Below are positions 1 through 10,559 of a stretch of DNA of 64,000 nucleotides, in pieces (position 1 is the first letter of the stretch; every line of letters begins with the position of its first letter). The position numbers and the translations under genes are program-made. This DNA is from Deroplatys truncata (Eukaryota; Arthropoda; Insecta; Mantodea; Mantidae). Under the pieces are notes generated by a model. It saw nothing but the letters and a program-made list of their open reading frames with translations, was not told the origin of the DNA and ran no database searches. The DNA lies in contig CM060990.1 in NCBI GenBank assembly GCA_030765065.1, positions 498,656,190-498,720,189 on the forward strand, in the 5' to 3' direction.

Positions 1-81
1 GGATGAATGTGGCGATGACTGGCTCGGGAACCCCCGGGTGCGCCAAAAACCCGTACTCACATAAGGTGAGCCCCTGAGGGG
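1..81 (-). mobile_element. 5' tip of I-type retrotransposon, copy 0
   Basis: These bases match the terminal 5' unit of the other copies (8604-8684, 24971-25051, 51949-52029): a C-rich start, the CTCAC/GTGAG hairpin and the block that reads GGCGCACCCGGGGGTTCCCG on the minus strand. The element begins at 81 and runs leftward out of the window, so its body and its target-site duplication cannot be judged. It shows that a seventh copy of the family lies immediately to the left. Confidence 0.85.
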
Positions 82-1715
82 ATCCCTCTACAGACTTATG
101 TATGCCTTCAGAATTACATTCGTTCTCGAAGAGTAATTCCTTAACAGTATTACGCTTACCACGTTTTTGTTGACCTGGAAATGCTTTGATATTAGGCTTG
201 AGGGTTTTCTTTTCCTTCTGTTGTCAAATTTCTTCCTTCTCAGGAGTTTGGTTACTGTTCTGGTGTGATATGGTTTCCTTTCCTTTTTTTTATTCTTCCT
301 CATAGAGACTTTGGAAAATGATTGAATTTGCTCAGGTGTGATTATTGGTTTGCTTTCAACTGTTTTCCTGGGTGTGGCTTGATCCTGTGTGTGTTGAGCT
401 ACTAGATTCTGTGTGGGAGTACCAAGCAATTTGGTCCAGTTTGAGATGGTTCAACTGCATCAGCCTGGTTACAACTCTCTGCACTGGGATGGTCTGGAAC
501 TGAGCAATCAGTTACATAGGATGGAAGAAAATCACTGTCTGAAAATACAACTCTATCCAAGGGAAATGTTCCTGCCTTTTTGAAGCCACTATGATATTGC
601 TTGTAGTAAATGCTTGGGGGTATACTAGGTCCACAATCTCAGCAATGCAGTAAATATCAAACATTTTGCTTGAATTGTTTAAATGCCGTGTATGAACAGC
701 CTGATTGTAATATGCTTTGAAGGGCAGTACACAGACATCAGTGGCTGGAGCTTGTGTGATGTGTGCAGTGAGAATGTTAACATCACAACCTCAGCTTCAG
801 ACGCCCATTCTATGGCTTCCACTGAAAGGTGAGTTTTGTAACTGTCAATCAATAATAGAACACACTCATATGTTGATGGTTTTACATGTTTTATAAAGTG
901 TTCTAGAAAGGTCAAATGATGAGAATCATTCGAACAGCCAGATGGGTTAGCTCCATCAATAGTTCCAATATAAAATCTTTAAAATTCACACATGGGAAAA
1001 TAAGCATGGGTGGAATGTGGTTCCCAATTGTATTTATGCATGTGTTGAAGTGTTACCAGTTGGCCACATTCTGCTAAGGTTGAACTGCCAAGTTGTGTCA
1101 CGCCTTTTGGTCCCACTATTTTTGGTGGAGTTTGAATGGTCGTAATGCCAATTTCACCCTGGTTCCAAATTCTTTCCAGAGGAAACAGGCCAAAATGTTC
1201 ATGTAAATCTTGAAGATTGTGAAAGAACTCGCCAACACTGAATTTATTGAAGCTTGTGGATCGAGACAAACTAGTATAGGCTTCCGAATAGATAGATCCT
1301 TGGCATACAGTTTCACAAAGAGTCTTATCCATTCTTCACCAGCAATTTTTCCTCGTCCGATTTTTCTGGATATTTCTTTTTATTTGCAAATGCAAATCTG
1401 TAAGCAAGCAAGCAAATCCCCTTTTTTGTAAGTTTATATTTCATTTTTGCAATTGTCTGAATATACTGTACTAAGCATTGCTCTTCATCATCAATAAAAG
1501 CTATGTAAATAATACTTTACACTATAAGTACAATTTTCTTTCCCAGAAGAAGATGTCATACCAGAGAGGGCGTTTTATATTGTACACTCTGCAGGCCTCT
1601 CTAATTGGTATACATTTATCTGGTGGTGAGCAGACAGCTTCAACAGCTTTCCTCATTGCCTCAGGATCAACAGGTGTTCCTTTTATTTCCAGTTTTGCTT
1701 CTTGACATTGTTACC
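82..1715 (-). pseudogene. Decayed pogo/Tigger-like transposase
   Basis: Fragments in several frames line up in the order of a pogo-type (Tc1/mariner superfamily) transposase. From N to C they are: a psq-like helix-turn-helix at about 1555-1715 (AMRKAVEAVC, then IREACRVYNIKRP); a linker at 1340-1500 (EEQCLVQYIQTIAKM); the start of the DDE domain at 979-1332 (SLSRSTSFNKFSVGEFF, IVGPKGVTQLGSS); its second part at 679-915 (LLLIDSYKTHLS, HTSHKLQPL); and a basic tail at 88-429. The second catalytic Asp is present. The first is replaced (NQGE where the family has N-V-D-E) and the third is lost after QPL. Frameshifts and missing catalytic residues make it inactive. I could not define terminal repeats. 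The left side abuts copy 0 at 81/82. Confidence 0.8.
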
Positions 1716-2638
1716 TACAACAAAATGCAGAAGAACATTAACATCATGTACCTTGGAGCTCTGATCCAAGGTACAAGATGTAACTGTGATCCGAGGCACA
1801 AGAGGATGCTTGTTTAAAAATAAACAATGGCCTAGCTTTGAGGTTAAGCTTAATCCTTGAGGCAATATTTTATATCACAACACTGTGAATGCCAGAGTGA
1901 TTGTAGTGTAAATTAATACTATTGTATGTACAGGATTTTAGATGTTTGTTAGCCATAAGTATTGTTAGGAAATAAGTTTACACGGGCTCACTGAAACTAA
2001 CAATAGAAGTGGGTAACAATAAACCGAGGGGGTGAGTTGTTTATCACTAAGAAGAGACAAACAAATGACATCAGGGTAGCGTGCCTTTCTTTAGAAATGG
2101 AGGGAATATCTTCCCTAGATTATATATGTTAGTAGTAGTGATTGGCTGACAAAACAGACGTTAAAGTGGGCACGATTTGGTAACCAATAGCAGTTCTATT
2201 ATAATGTTTAGGCAATTCGGGGTGAAGGAGTATATATTCTCGAGCCATAAGCAAGTATCACGCAGTTCTAAGGAATCTCTCGTGAGGTGCATGTCATACA
2301 GTTTGGAAGAATCTCTCGCGAGGTACACGTCGTAAAGTTAGTTACAAAATGTGAAGTACACGGCAACTAATACAACAGTAATTACATTCAGAGATATAAC
2401 AGTTTCAATCAGGCATGTATAAGGATTAAATATGTGAATTATTAATTGTGACGGCAATAAAAGTGTAGAAACAAATTATTTTATCAGCGTTATCTTTTAG
2501 CAACAACTCCTTTCCGTTTACACACCTTACTCAGAGATATTTGCTCGACTGAGTTATAATAGCTAGCCGGAGGACAATGAACCCAAATTTAAAATAATAA
2601 AACAATAATAGGCGCCCAGCAAATAAGATAACACAAGA
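1716..2638. other. Non-coding stretch with LTR-like features
   Basis: No gene is recognisable. Positions 1963-2524 look like a possible solo LTR on the plus strand: TG at 1963, a TATATATT box near 2229, AATAAA near 2455, and an end in TTTACACA at 2524. A GGCGCCCA motif at 2611, reminiscent of a lysine-tRNA primer site, follows further on. I see no target-site duplication and no second LTR, so this is only a suggestion. Confidence 0.25.
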
Positions 2639-2651
2639 CAGATTACCGTGA
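2639..2651. repeat. Target-site duplication of copy 1
   Basis: CAGATTACCGTGA here and CAGGTTACCGTGA at 8685-8697 flank copy 1 as 13-bp direct repeats with one mismatch. The last TGA merges with the TGA-repeat tail of the element. This fixes both ends of copy 1 and marks it as a target-primed insertion with an intact 5' end. Confidence 0.9.
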
Positions 2652-2675
2652 TGATGATGATGATGATATGCGGTT

Positions 2676-2712
2676 TAAGGGCGCTAAACTGCTAGGGTCA
2701 TCAGCGCCCTTA
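2676..2712 (-). promoter_or_regulatory. 3'-terminal stem-loop, copy 1
   Basis: On the minus strand TAAGGGCGCT and AGCGCCCTTA form a perfect 10-bp stem around a 17-nt loop that starts GATGACC. It lies just before the ACCGCATA and TGA-repeat end. The same 37-nt structure occurs in all six copies whose 3' end is present, which suggests the hairpin is what the element's reverse transcriptase recognises; that role is inferred from position and conservation. Confidence 0.75.
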
Positions 2713-2805
2713 CAATGTGTAAAATATAAGGTCAAAATATAAAAGGTAAAAAAACCGCATAATTAAAAAACGGGACACAAACCCGCGATGTCCAAAACGT
2801 TAAAA

Positions 2806-2888
2806 CTAACAATAGAATAACAATAACAATAACAACAATAATAAAAATAACAACAAGAATAACAATAACAACAATAATAACAATAAAT
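2806..2888. repeat. AAC/AAT microsatellite in 3' UTR, copy 1
   Basis: An irregular AACAATAAT-type simple repeat lies between the ORF2 end and the terminal hairpin. The same kind of tract is at the equivalent place in copies 2, 4, 5 and 6 with different lengths, and is missing in copy 3. Confidence 0.85.
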
Positions 2889-3048
2889 ATATCTGAAAAA
2901 CCAACACACTAAAAGCGTAGCCAATAAAACATTAAAACGTGTCAAGAACTGTAGAATGCGAGGGACATGAGCGCCATATGTCACTGGGGAGTAAGTCCCT
3001 ATAAAAACATACAGAATAAAATAACAAAGCTAAAAGACGCTCAGCGCA

Positions 3049-6000
3049 TCAAATGCGACGATTAAAATCAATGTCACTTATAAAACGTAAAAGACATTCT
3101 ACAGCATGCGCGTCGTCTGCCAAAACGTTGGCTATGCCAACAGGCAGACCCAGGCGAATGCGCAGTGGAGCTAAAACTTGACACTCAGTTAAAATGTGAC
3201 GCACCGTTAAGGGCACGTCACACTGCTGACACAGCGGAGCGGGATCACCACTGAGCAGGTAACTATGACTAAAACGACAATGTCCAATTCGTAAACGGGC
3301 TAAAAGTACCTCTTCCCGACGTGAAGAACGAGCAGAGGTACCCCAGATTAACGGGAGAGGCTTAACCTCCCGCAACTTGTTCCCCCGGAGGGCCGTCCAC
3401 TCATCGCGCCAGCGCGAGAGGATGCGGCGACGTAAAATAACACACGAATCTGACGAGGGAACAACAGAGGTAAAAAATCTGGGTAATAAAATCGCCGATT
3501 TCGCAGCGGCGTCGGCAGACTCATTACCTGAGATGCCCACATGACCTGGAATCCACATGAGGGACACGCTGATGCCAGTGACACCAAGCGAGTGGAGCAG
3601 GTCATGTATGCGCTGTACAAGCGGGTGGTAATGGTACAGCGCAGTAATAGTCTGAAGGGCACTCAGAGAGTCCGTAAAAATAAAACAGTGCTGTAAGGCG
3701 TGCTGCTGAATGTATAAAATAGATTGATAAATGCTAAAAAGTTCGGCGGTAAAAATTGAACATTGTCCAGGTAAACGAAACTTAAAACTACAGTGACCAG
3801 AAACAAAGGCACATCCAACTCCAGCTTCAGTCTTAGATCCATCGGTAAAGATAAAATGGAAGTCTCCGAATTGAGCCCGTACTTCTAAAAAAGCCGATCT
3901 AAAGACTGAAGCAGGGGTCTCAGTCTTCGGCATCGACGTTAGCCCAAGGTGACAGTGGGCCTCAGCGCGAGACCATGGAGGAAAACGCGTTTCCCCCCGT
4001 GAAAGAGCCGGCGCTGGCGGAACGTCTAAATGCCGAAGGAGCTGTCGAAAGCGAACCCCTGGTGGGAGCAAAGCAGAGGAGCTAATAAAATAGTGACGAT
4101 CAAGTGACTCCTCGAAAAATAACTCGAAGGACGGGTGGTCAGGCAAGCTTGAGAGTCGACAAGCATAGCTGCACAAGAGCATCTCACGCCTGAAGGACAG
4201 CGGAGGCTCTGCAGCTTCAGCATACAGGCTAAAAACAGGGCTGGTTGGAAAGGCCCCTGTAGCGACTCTTATGCCAAGATGGTGAATGGCATTCAATCGA
4301 CGTAACACAGATGGACGTGCCGACGAATAAACAATACACCCGTAATCAAGCTTGGATCGGACCAAAGAGCGATAAAGGCGAAGAAGGACGGTCCGATCAG
4401 CTCCCCAGGATGTGCCACTTAAAACACGTAAAATATTAAGAGAACGGTCACACTTTGCTTTTAAAAAGCAAACGTGCGAGGTCCAACACAACTTCCTGTC
4501 AAAAATCAACCCCAAAAATTTCGCCTCGTCTGCAAACGGAAGTATCCCTGGCCCAAGATGGAGAGAGGGCGGAGGGAAATACTTCCGGCGCCAAAAGTTG
4601 ATGCAGACGGATTTCTCGGCGGAGAAATTAAAGCCGTTGGCGTTACTCCAGGCGTAGAGACGGTCGATACAGCTCTGGAGACGGCGTTCGAGTAGACAGG
4701 TCCGCCGTGAACTGCAATAAATAGCGAAATCGTCAACAAAAAGGGACGATGAAATGCCAGGTGGAATACAATCAACAATCGGGTTGATAGACATCGCAAA
4801 AAGTGTGACACTGAGTACACAGCCCTGCGGTACTCCGTTCTCTTGAATAAAACGACGAGATAAAACCGAGCCCACACGTACACGAAAGACGCGGTCCGTT
4901 ATAAACTCCCGAAGAAATATGGGAAGACGACCGCGGATATTCCAATCGTGAAGTGTACGTAAAATGCCGCCCCTCCAACAAGTGTCATAAGCTTTCTCCA
5001 GGTCAAAAAATACAGCCACGGTTTGACACTTTCTCAGAAATCCATTCATAATATGCGTCGACAAGGACACCAGATGGTCGACGGTAGAGCGATAGCGACG
5101 AAACCCGCACTGAGCGTTCGCTAGAAGTTTCTGAGACTCAAGCCACCATGTCAACCGCCCGTTGATCATGCGCTCCATCACCTTGCAAATGCAACTGGTG
5201 AGGGAGATAGGGCGGTAGCTGGAAGGTAGTTGGCGAGCCTTCCCAGGCTTAAGTATAGGGACAATGGTGGCTTCGCGCCAAACGGAAGGAAAAATGCCGT
5301 CTTGCCAAATACGGTTATAGACCTGTAAGAGAAATAGTTTACTGTCGGCTGAAAGGTTCTTTAACATCAGGACATGAATGCCGTCCGGCCCGGGAGCGGA
5401 GTGCCGAGAGCAATGAAGAGCGTGCTCCAGCTCCCTCATTGTGAATAGTTCGTTATAGCATTCATCATTAGCAAACCGAAAACTATATGATGCGGAATCC
5501 TGCCGGTCTTTAATAGAGCGAAAGCCGGCGGAATAATGGTCTGAACTGGAAACCGCCTCAAAGGCAGAACCCAGAGTGTTAGCGATGGCAGCCGGATCCA
5601 CTATGGTGGCATTAGAAACCTGAAGGCCAGAAACAGTACAATGTGACACTTTACCTGAGAAGCGACGAACTTTATCCCAAACAACGGATGAAGGCGTAAA
5701 ACGATTAAAAGACTCGACAAAACGAGCCCAAGATGCCTTCTTGCTATCCTGAATAATGCGACGAGCCCTGGCGCGCGATTGTTTAAGTCACCAAATTATC
5801 AAGTGTAGGGTGGCGCCTAACCCCCTAAGTGCAGTCCTACGGGCACGAACGGCGTCCCGACAATCCTCGTTCCACCACGGAACAGGTGGCCGTCGAGGTT
5901 GGGAGGATGAACGGGGTATTGCACGTTCGGCGGCTGAGAAAATAATAGACGTAAGGTGCTGCACTAGTTGATTAATGTCGGAGAAGGGCTGGTCGTCAAA

Positions 6001-6732
6001 ATGCACGAGGCTGGAATACAACCTCCAGTCGGCTTTTGCGAATATCCAGGTAGGTACTCTGGAATGCTGTACGTGGTGCGACAGAAGAGAAACGATGCAG
6101 GGGAAATGGTCGCTGGAGTAGGTGTCAGCGACGACGTTCCACTGAAGACGTGCAAGCTGGATTGAGCAAATGGCAAGGTCCAGGTGAGAGAATGTACCGG
6201 AAGAATCAGAAATAAAAGTAGGTGCACCTGTATTGAGGATGGAAAGATTGAACTGATAAAAAGTGTCGGAAAGAAGAGTTCCCCTCGCACAAGCCCTTGG
6301 CGAACCCCATAGTGGGTGATGGGCATTAAAATCTCCCAACAGAGGAAATGGTGTTGGGAGAGCGGACACGAGAGCTCGAATGTCCGCGGGAGCGAGGGGA
6401 GACGATGGAGGTGAATATAAAGAGCAAACAGAAAACAAAAAGCAGGGTAAGTGAAGGCGAACAGCAACAGCTTGCAAGTCGGATGTAGGTGTGACAGGTG
6501 TAAAATGAACGTCGTTACGCACTAAGAACATGACACCTCCATGAGCAGGAGTACCCTCCTCCGGTTCAAGGTCGTAGCGAACCGGAGTATATCCTCGGAG
6601 ATCAAAAGGATCGTGAGGGCGAAGCTTAGTCTCCTGCAAACATACGACCATAGGCGAATGGGAACGCAATAAAAGTTGCAGTTCCGCCCTATGCGATCGT
6701 ACACCACGTACATTCCAGGTCAGGATAGCCAT
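3049..6732 (-). pseudogene. ORF2 polyprotein of copy 1, frameshifted
   Basis: The protein would provide endonuclease, reverse transcriptase and RNase H for target-primed reverse transcription. It starts at the MAILTWNVRG methionine (6732), shared by all copies. The endonuclease motifs are present (LLGDFNAHH, SSDHFPC). Two small deletions relative to copy 4, of 2 nt near 5791 (TTTAAGTCACC where others have TTTAAAAGTCACC) and 1 nt near 5810, throw about seven codons out of frame and create a stop at 5788. Downstream everything is open to the stop at 3049: GPDG, FFDLEKAYD, NGVPQG, LFVDDF, the RNase H Asp in FTDGSKT, TAELF, PGHVGISGNESAD and the C-terminal CQQCDVPLTVRHILTEC. In this copy S of PQGS is replaced by C. 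Together the deletions keep the downstream phase but not the frame between them. Confidence 0.9.
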
Positions 6733-6755
6733 TAAGAAAAAAGGGGATAAACTGT

Positions 6756-8072
6756 CTATTTAGAAGGGCGGCTTAAAATTACCTTTTGTTTAACCTTTGG
6801 GCTCGGGCTTTTTGTATGGAGTTGGTCAGACTCCATAGCTTCCTCGGAGGGAGGGCCCACGCGCTCAGTGCCAGAAACCGATTCAAGCGCCGTGAATCGG
6901 TTCTGTGTGGCGATGGGTGAGGGGCGCCGCTGAGCGCGGCTTGTCCCAGGACCTTCCTGGGACAGCGACCTCCGAGGAGGAGAAGGTGAACTTTTGTTAC
7001 CGCGCGCACGCGGAGGGTCTTTCAAAAAATCTTCCTTACGTAGTTTCTGCTTGGGCTTCTTTTCAGCGGCTTGCGACTTCATTGACTTTGGACCAGGTTT
7101 ATAGGGCTTGGTAACAGTAGCTTTAATAGACGGCCGGATGGTAGTGGCGGTTAATCCAGTCAAGGTCCAGGTCTGAGTTTTAGCATCTACTCGTGGTACT
7201 GGCGAGGCAACAACAGAACTAAATGTGCCAGATCGCAGGAGTGAAGGTTGGCGCGCATGGAAACGCCTCCGGGCTTCGGCGAAGGAGAGTTTCTCCTTTA
7301 CCCGGATCTCCTGGATCGCCTTCTCGTCCAGATACCGCGGACAGTCGGCAAACGAAGCAGAATGTGACCCTTTACAATTAACGCAGACGGGGGCTGTTGA
7401 ACAGGCACCTTCGTGTGAGGGCTGGCTACACGTTGCACAGATGTTAACGGCACTCTTACATGAGACTTGCGTATGCCCAAAACGTTGGCACTTAAAACAA
7501 CGCAGAGGTCTGGGAATATAAGGCCTCACAGAAATACGTTCGTACCCTGCGGAGATGCTCGTGGGCAGATCGACGCCATCAAAAGTTAGAAACAGGGTAC
7601 GAGTGGGTACCAATACGCCGTCGCGTTTGGCCTGCACTCGATGAACCGCTGTCACCTTCTGGTCTGCAAGATATTCGACCAGGTCCTCGTCCGTGATGCC
7701 ATCGAGGCTATGCGAGGTGACAACGCCTCTACAAGAATTTAAGGTGCGGTGCTTCTCAACACGGATAGGATAACCGTGGAGAAGCGTGGCGCTCAACAAG
7801 GACTTACTTTGTGCCTCGGATTTGCTTTGAACTAGCAACGAACCATTACGAAGCCGAGTGCAGGAAAGAACCGGACCAGCAATTGAGTCAACTCCCTTCT
7901 GGATAATAAAAGGGTTCACCTTCTCGAATGATTGTCCCTCCTCTGTACGGGTAATCACTAAGTAACAACCAGCTGTTGGCGGTGCTACTTCTGTTACTGA
8001 AGTTTTACGGCGCTTGTTGTGTATAATGGAGAAAGGGTGCTCCATAGCGAAATAAATCCTCCACCATTGCAA
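6756..8072 (-). CDS. ORF1 Gag-like nucleic-acid-binding protein, copy 1 (intact)
   Basis: An intact 438-aa ORF1. In this family the protein coats element RNA in the ribonucleoprotein particle. The N-terminal half ends in a fold-like stretch (TLFLTFDGVDLP) leading into three zinc knuckles: C192-C195-H200-C205, C212-C215-H220-C224 and C230-C233-H237-C244. After the third comes a conserved helix-like segment (DEKAIQEIRVKEKLSFAEA) and then a basic, Ser/Pro-rich tail. Two in-frame starts are shared by the copies, MQWW at 8072 and MEHP at 8045; the second is the more protein-like, and I give the longer reading. The stop lies 23 nt before the ORF2 ATG, so ORF2 is probably translated by reinitiation or a related mechanism (inference). 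Confidence 0.88.
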   Translation of the reverse strand: MQWWRIYFAMEHPFSIIHNKRRKTSVTEVAPPTAGCYLVITRTEEGQSFEKVNPFIIQKGVDSIAGPVLSCTRLRNGSLLVQSKSEAQSKSLLSATLLHGYPIRVEKHRTLNSCRGVVTSHSLDGITDEDLVEYLADQKVTAVHRVQAKRDGVLVPTRTLFLTFDGVDLPTSISAGYERISVRPYIPRPLRCFKCQRFGHTQVSCKSAVNICATCSQPSHEGACSTAPVCVNCKGSHSASFADCPRYLDEKAIQEIRVKEKLSFAEARRRFHARQPSLLRSGTFSSVVASPVPRVDAKTQTWTLTGLTATTIRPSIKATVTKPYKPGPKSMKSQAAEKKPKQKLRKEDFLKDPPRARGNKSSPSPPRRSLSQEGPGTSRAQRRPSPIATQNRFTALESVSGTERVGPPSEEAMESDQLHTKSPSPKVKQKVILSRPSK

Positions 8073-8684
8073 CCGTCTCCGACCTCGGGCTCTGACTTCC
8101 CGGGCGTTACCCCGGCTTGGGTGAGTGGCCTATCTATGCCTAGCTCACCCCAGGGTCACACCTCCCAGAACATAGACAGAGGGACCCAATCGCCGTCGGA
8201 AGCCAGCAGCTCATGCAATGGCCCCCCCCCGCGGGACTGCAGTTGAACAGCGGATAGGAACAACAACCCTACATGACGACCCCGGGTGGTGGGGATGACG
8301 CCATTACCCACTCACCCTGCTGCGCACGCGGTGCGCGGGTATCCGTCAGGCTGTGTCCACGGAGGATTTAAATAAAAAGATAAAAGAAACTAAAACTGTG
8401 TGGGCGATTCGCACGCAAGGTAGGCCGGCGGGGAAGAAAAAGAGAGATATGCGAATGTCGTGGTACGAAATGGCCGGAAAGTGATTAGGGAAGAAAGAAA
8501 CGATGGTGAGGTGCGGTATGGATGGAATGCAAAGAACGCACGAGAGCCTACCTTGGGTCCACCGGTCACGAGAAGAACCCACGTCGACCGGATGGGGGTG
8601 AGGGGATGAATGTGGCGATGATTGGCTCGGGAACCCCCGGGTGCGCCAAAAACCCGTACTCACATAAGGTGAGCCCCTGAGGGG
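8073..8684 (-). promoter_or_regulatory. 5' UTR / internal promoter region, copy 1
   Basis: About 610 nt between the element start at 8684 and ORF1. The extreme 5' end can fold into a short CCCC-TCA-GGGG hairpin followed by CTCAC-CTTAT-GTGAG. Non-LTR elements of this type normally carry an internal promoter here; that is inferred from family knowledge, and no TATA-like motif stands out. One 124-nt terminal unit is present (two in copy 2). Confidence 0.6.
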
Positions 8685-8697
8685 CAGGTTACCGTGA

Positions 8698-10559
8698 CAT
8701 ACTACAAAAGAGCATATGGTTATACTGACCAGGTACTGAAGAACTTACATGTTTGTATTATTGTTTTTAATTCCTTATTACTAGCTACTGAGAAAATTAA
8801 AACACTTAACCAATATATTTACTATCACCACACTAAAATTTGTTTTTAAACGCAGTCAGACAACAAAGCTATGAGTAACCCTTCTTAGGTTATCACTGCC
8901 CTCTAGAAGGTAATACATAAACTACTGTAACTATTCTCCCCCAGGTGTCAGCACAGACTGAGAAAGGGAGAAGTGATACAAGATACACTATGCTCAGGGT
9001 ACAACAGTCTCCCTACCTGAGCATTTAAGATTTCTTACAACGTTTATAACAATATTAGCAGAAACTTCAGTCAGTATGAAATTATTATCTTATGCAGGTG
9101 TATGTTGTATAAACATATCTAATGCTGTTTCATTAGGCTTAGCAATGTTACATATTTCTTCTACAGATGAAACAAACATTGATTAGCTCATGAAATCCTA
9201 CATTCTTCAATGTTTTCAACACTAAGGAGAACATAAGGGATGTAAAGACAGTCAGTTTGGCTTAGCTCAATCCCGACAACAATATATTATCATTAAAGAA
9301 CATTTGAAAGTTGAAAAGACTGTAAAAAGTTGTTTAGAATAAAAAAAAAAAACTGTTGCAAAAAATGTTCATGGTTTTTGTTTGCCATAGCACTGTAATT
9401 TCAAACAATGAAACTTTTTTTTAGTTTAATGTTCTTTATTCAGCAGGTCATACCGGACAATAAATTAAATATGTAGAATACTACTCGTGAGTCTGAGGTC
9501 CTTAAAGCTTAGAATTACCTTATATTTGTCTTCTTGGGATAAGAAAAACCTTGAAAACCCCCTTATTCAGGCAACTGACCCAAATAATATGAACTTGGCC
9601 CCTCCAGAACATAAGGCAAACTTGCTACCCCAATATCAAAAAGATGGGGCTAACTGGTTTTGTTATTAATCATGTGTCAGTAATATACTAAATATTATGT
9701 TTCTCTACCCTTTCATCCTCCAAAACTTATGGTTTAGAAATTCCTTTTTTATTTTTCCTTGAGCTCTCTATATCATTGCCTGCAAATACTTGCATTTTTT
9801 CCCCAAAATCAGAAAGCTTAAACGTACAACTGTAATCTATAATGTGTATTTTCCTCCGTTTCGAAAATCAACAGCTGTGTCAATTGTTGAGCAGTCCTAA
9901 AAATATGAGAAATAATTTGAAAATCTTGCATATGTCAGGTCTGGAGTGAAATGCACATTGAACTTTACACCATGTATGGGTCATTCCATGTCAAATCAAC
10001 CAATGGCCTGCTGCTCAATGTCTTGGATTTTGCTTATTGTTGGATTATATTTATTTCATCAACAGTTGTGAATACAATATTTTCTTCAACATTTTTCAAT
10101 TTTCCATTTCCGAGTTATGTTTGTCACAAAATTTTAAAAAATTTCAAAAATTTGCACATGGATCCATCGTAAAGTTCTCATAGCTCAGACTCTAATAGTC
10201 CTAGATAAGTGGTTGAGTTCCCATTTTAAAGGTTATGCAGTAAACTCTAATTTAATATATAACACAACCTGATACAACATGTTTTGGTAAAAAAGAAAAA
10301 ATTAACCATTAAAAAAAATATTTTGAATTTCTCAAAAATGCTCAAGATCTATGTTCTGAAAAAAATTATGGAATAATTTATCAATGTTTTGTAAGTGTAG
10401 AGTGAAAATTTTAAAGTGGGTTCTCAATGGGATCATAACGCAAATTCTAACACACAGTGTGCAGTAATCATATGGGACATGTTATCCCAAATAACCTAGT
10501 TACATCTGTAGACATACAGATTACATATCTACAAGTTGTAAGCCTTCTTCAGTAATATT
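8698..10559. other. AT-rich stretch, no gene recognised
   Basis: I see no convincing coding signal on either strand. A short motif TGGGTCATTCCATGTCAAAT at 9977-9996 resembles a phrase I associate with repetitive DNA, and may be the terminal part of the repeat that carries the fossil at 10560-12680; this is a guess. Confidence 0.4.

Larger units (their letters stand above)
2652..8684 (-). mobile_element. Full-length I-type non-LTR retrotransposon, copy 1
   Basis: A complete 6033-bp copy bounded by a 13-bp target-site duplication. On the minus strand the order is a 5' UTR of about 610 nt, ORF1 (Gag-like, intact), a 23-nt gap, ORF2 (endonuclease, reverse transcriptase, RNase H; broken), then a 3' UTR of about 400 nt with stem-loops, an AAC/AAT microsatellite, the terminal hairpin and a short TGA-repeat tail. 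Endonuclease plus RNase H in ORF2 and triple zinc knuckles in ORF1 place it in the I superfamily; the exact clade would need a tree. The copy could supply ORF1 protein but not ORF2. Confidence 0.92.

Noticed and set aside
2600..2640. Primer-binding site of an LTR element at GGCGCCCA
   Set aside because: Only eight bases fit, and no paired LTR or internal coding region follows; kept only as a remark on the LTR-like stretch.
2806..2888. Simple-repeat tract as an independent microsatellite locus
   Set aside because: It lies at the same place in the 3' UTR of five retrotransposon copies and is part of the element.
4506..4883. Second long open frame antisense or shifted within ORF2, repeated in copies 2, 4, 5 and 6
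   Set aside because: It recurs only because the underlying ORF2 sequence recurs. It overlaps RT codons in another frame, has no family features and is not kept open in copy 3.
7500..7750. CRISPR-like or other direct repeats because the same phrases return several times in the window
   Set aside because: All returns are explained by the seven copies of the same retrotransposon. There is no regular spacer pattern.
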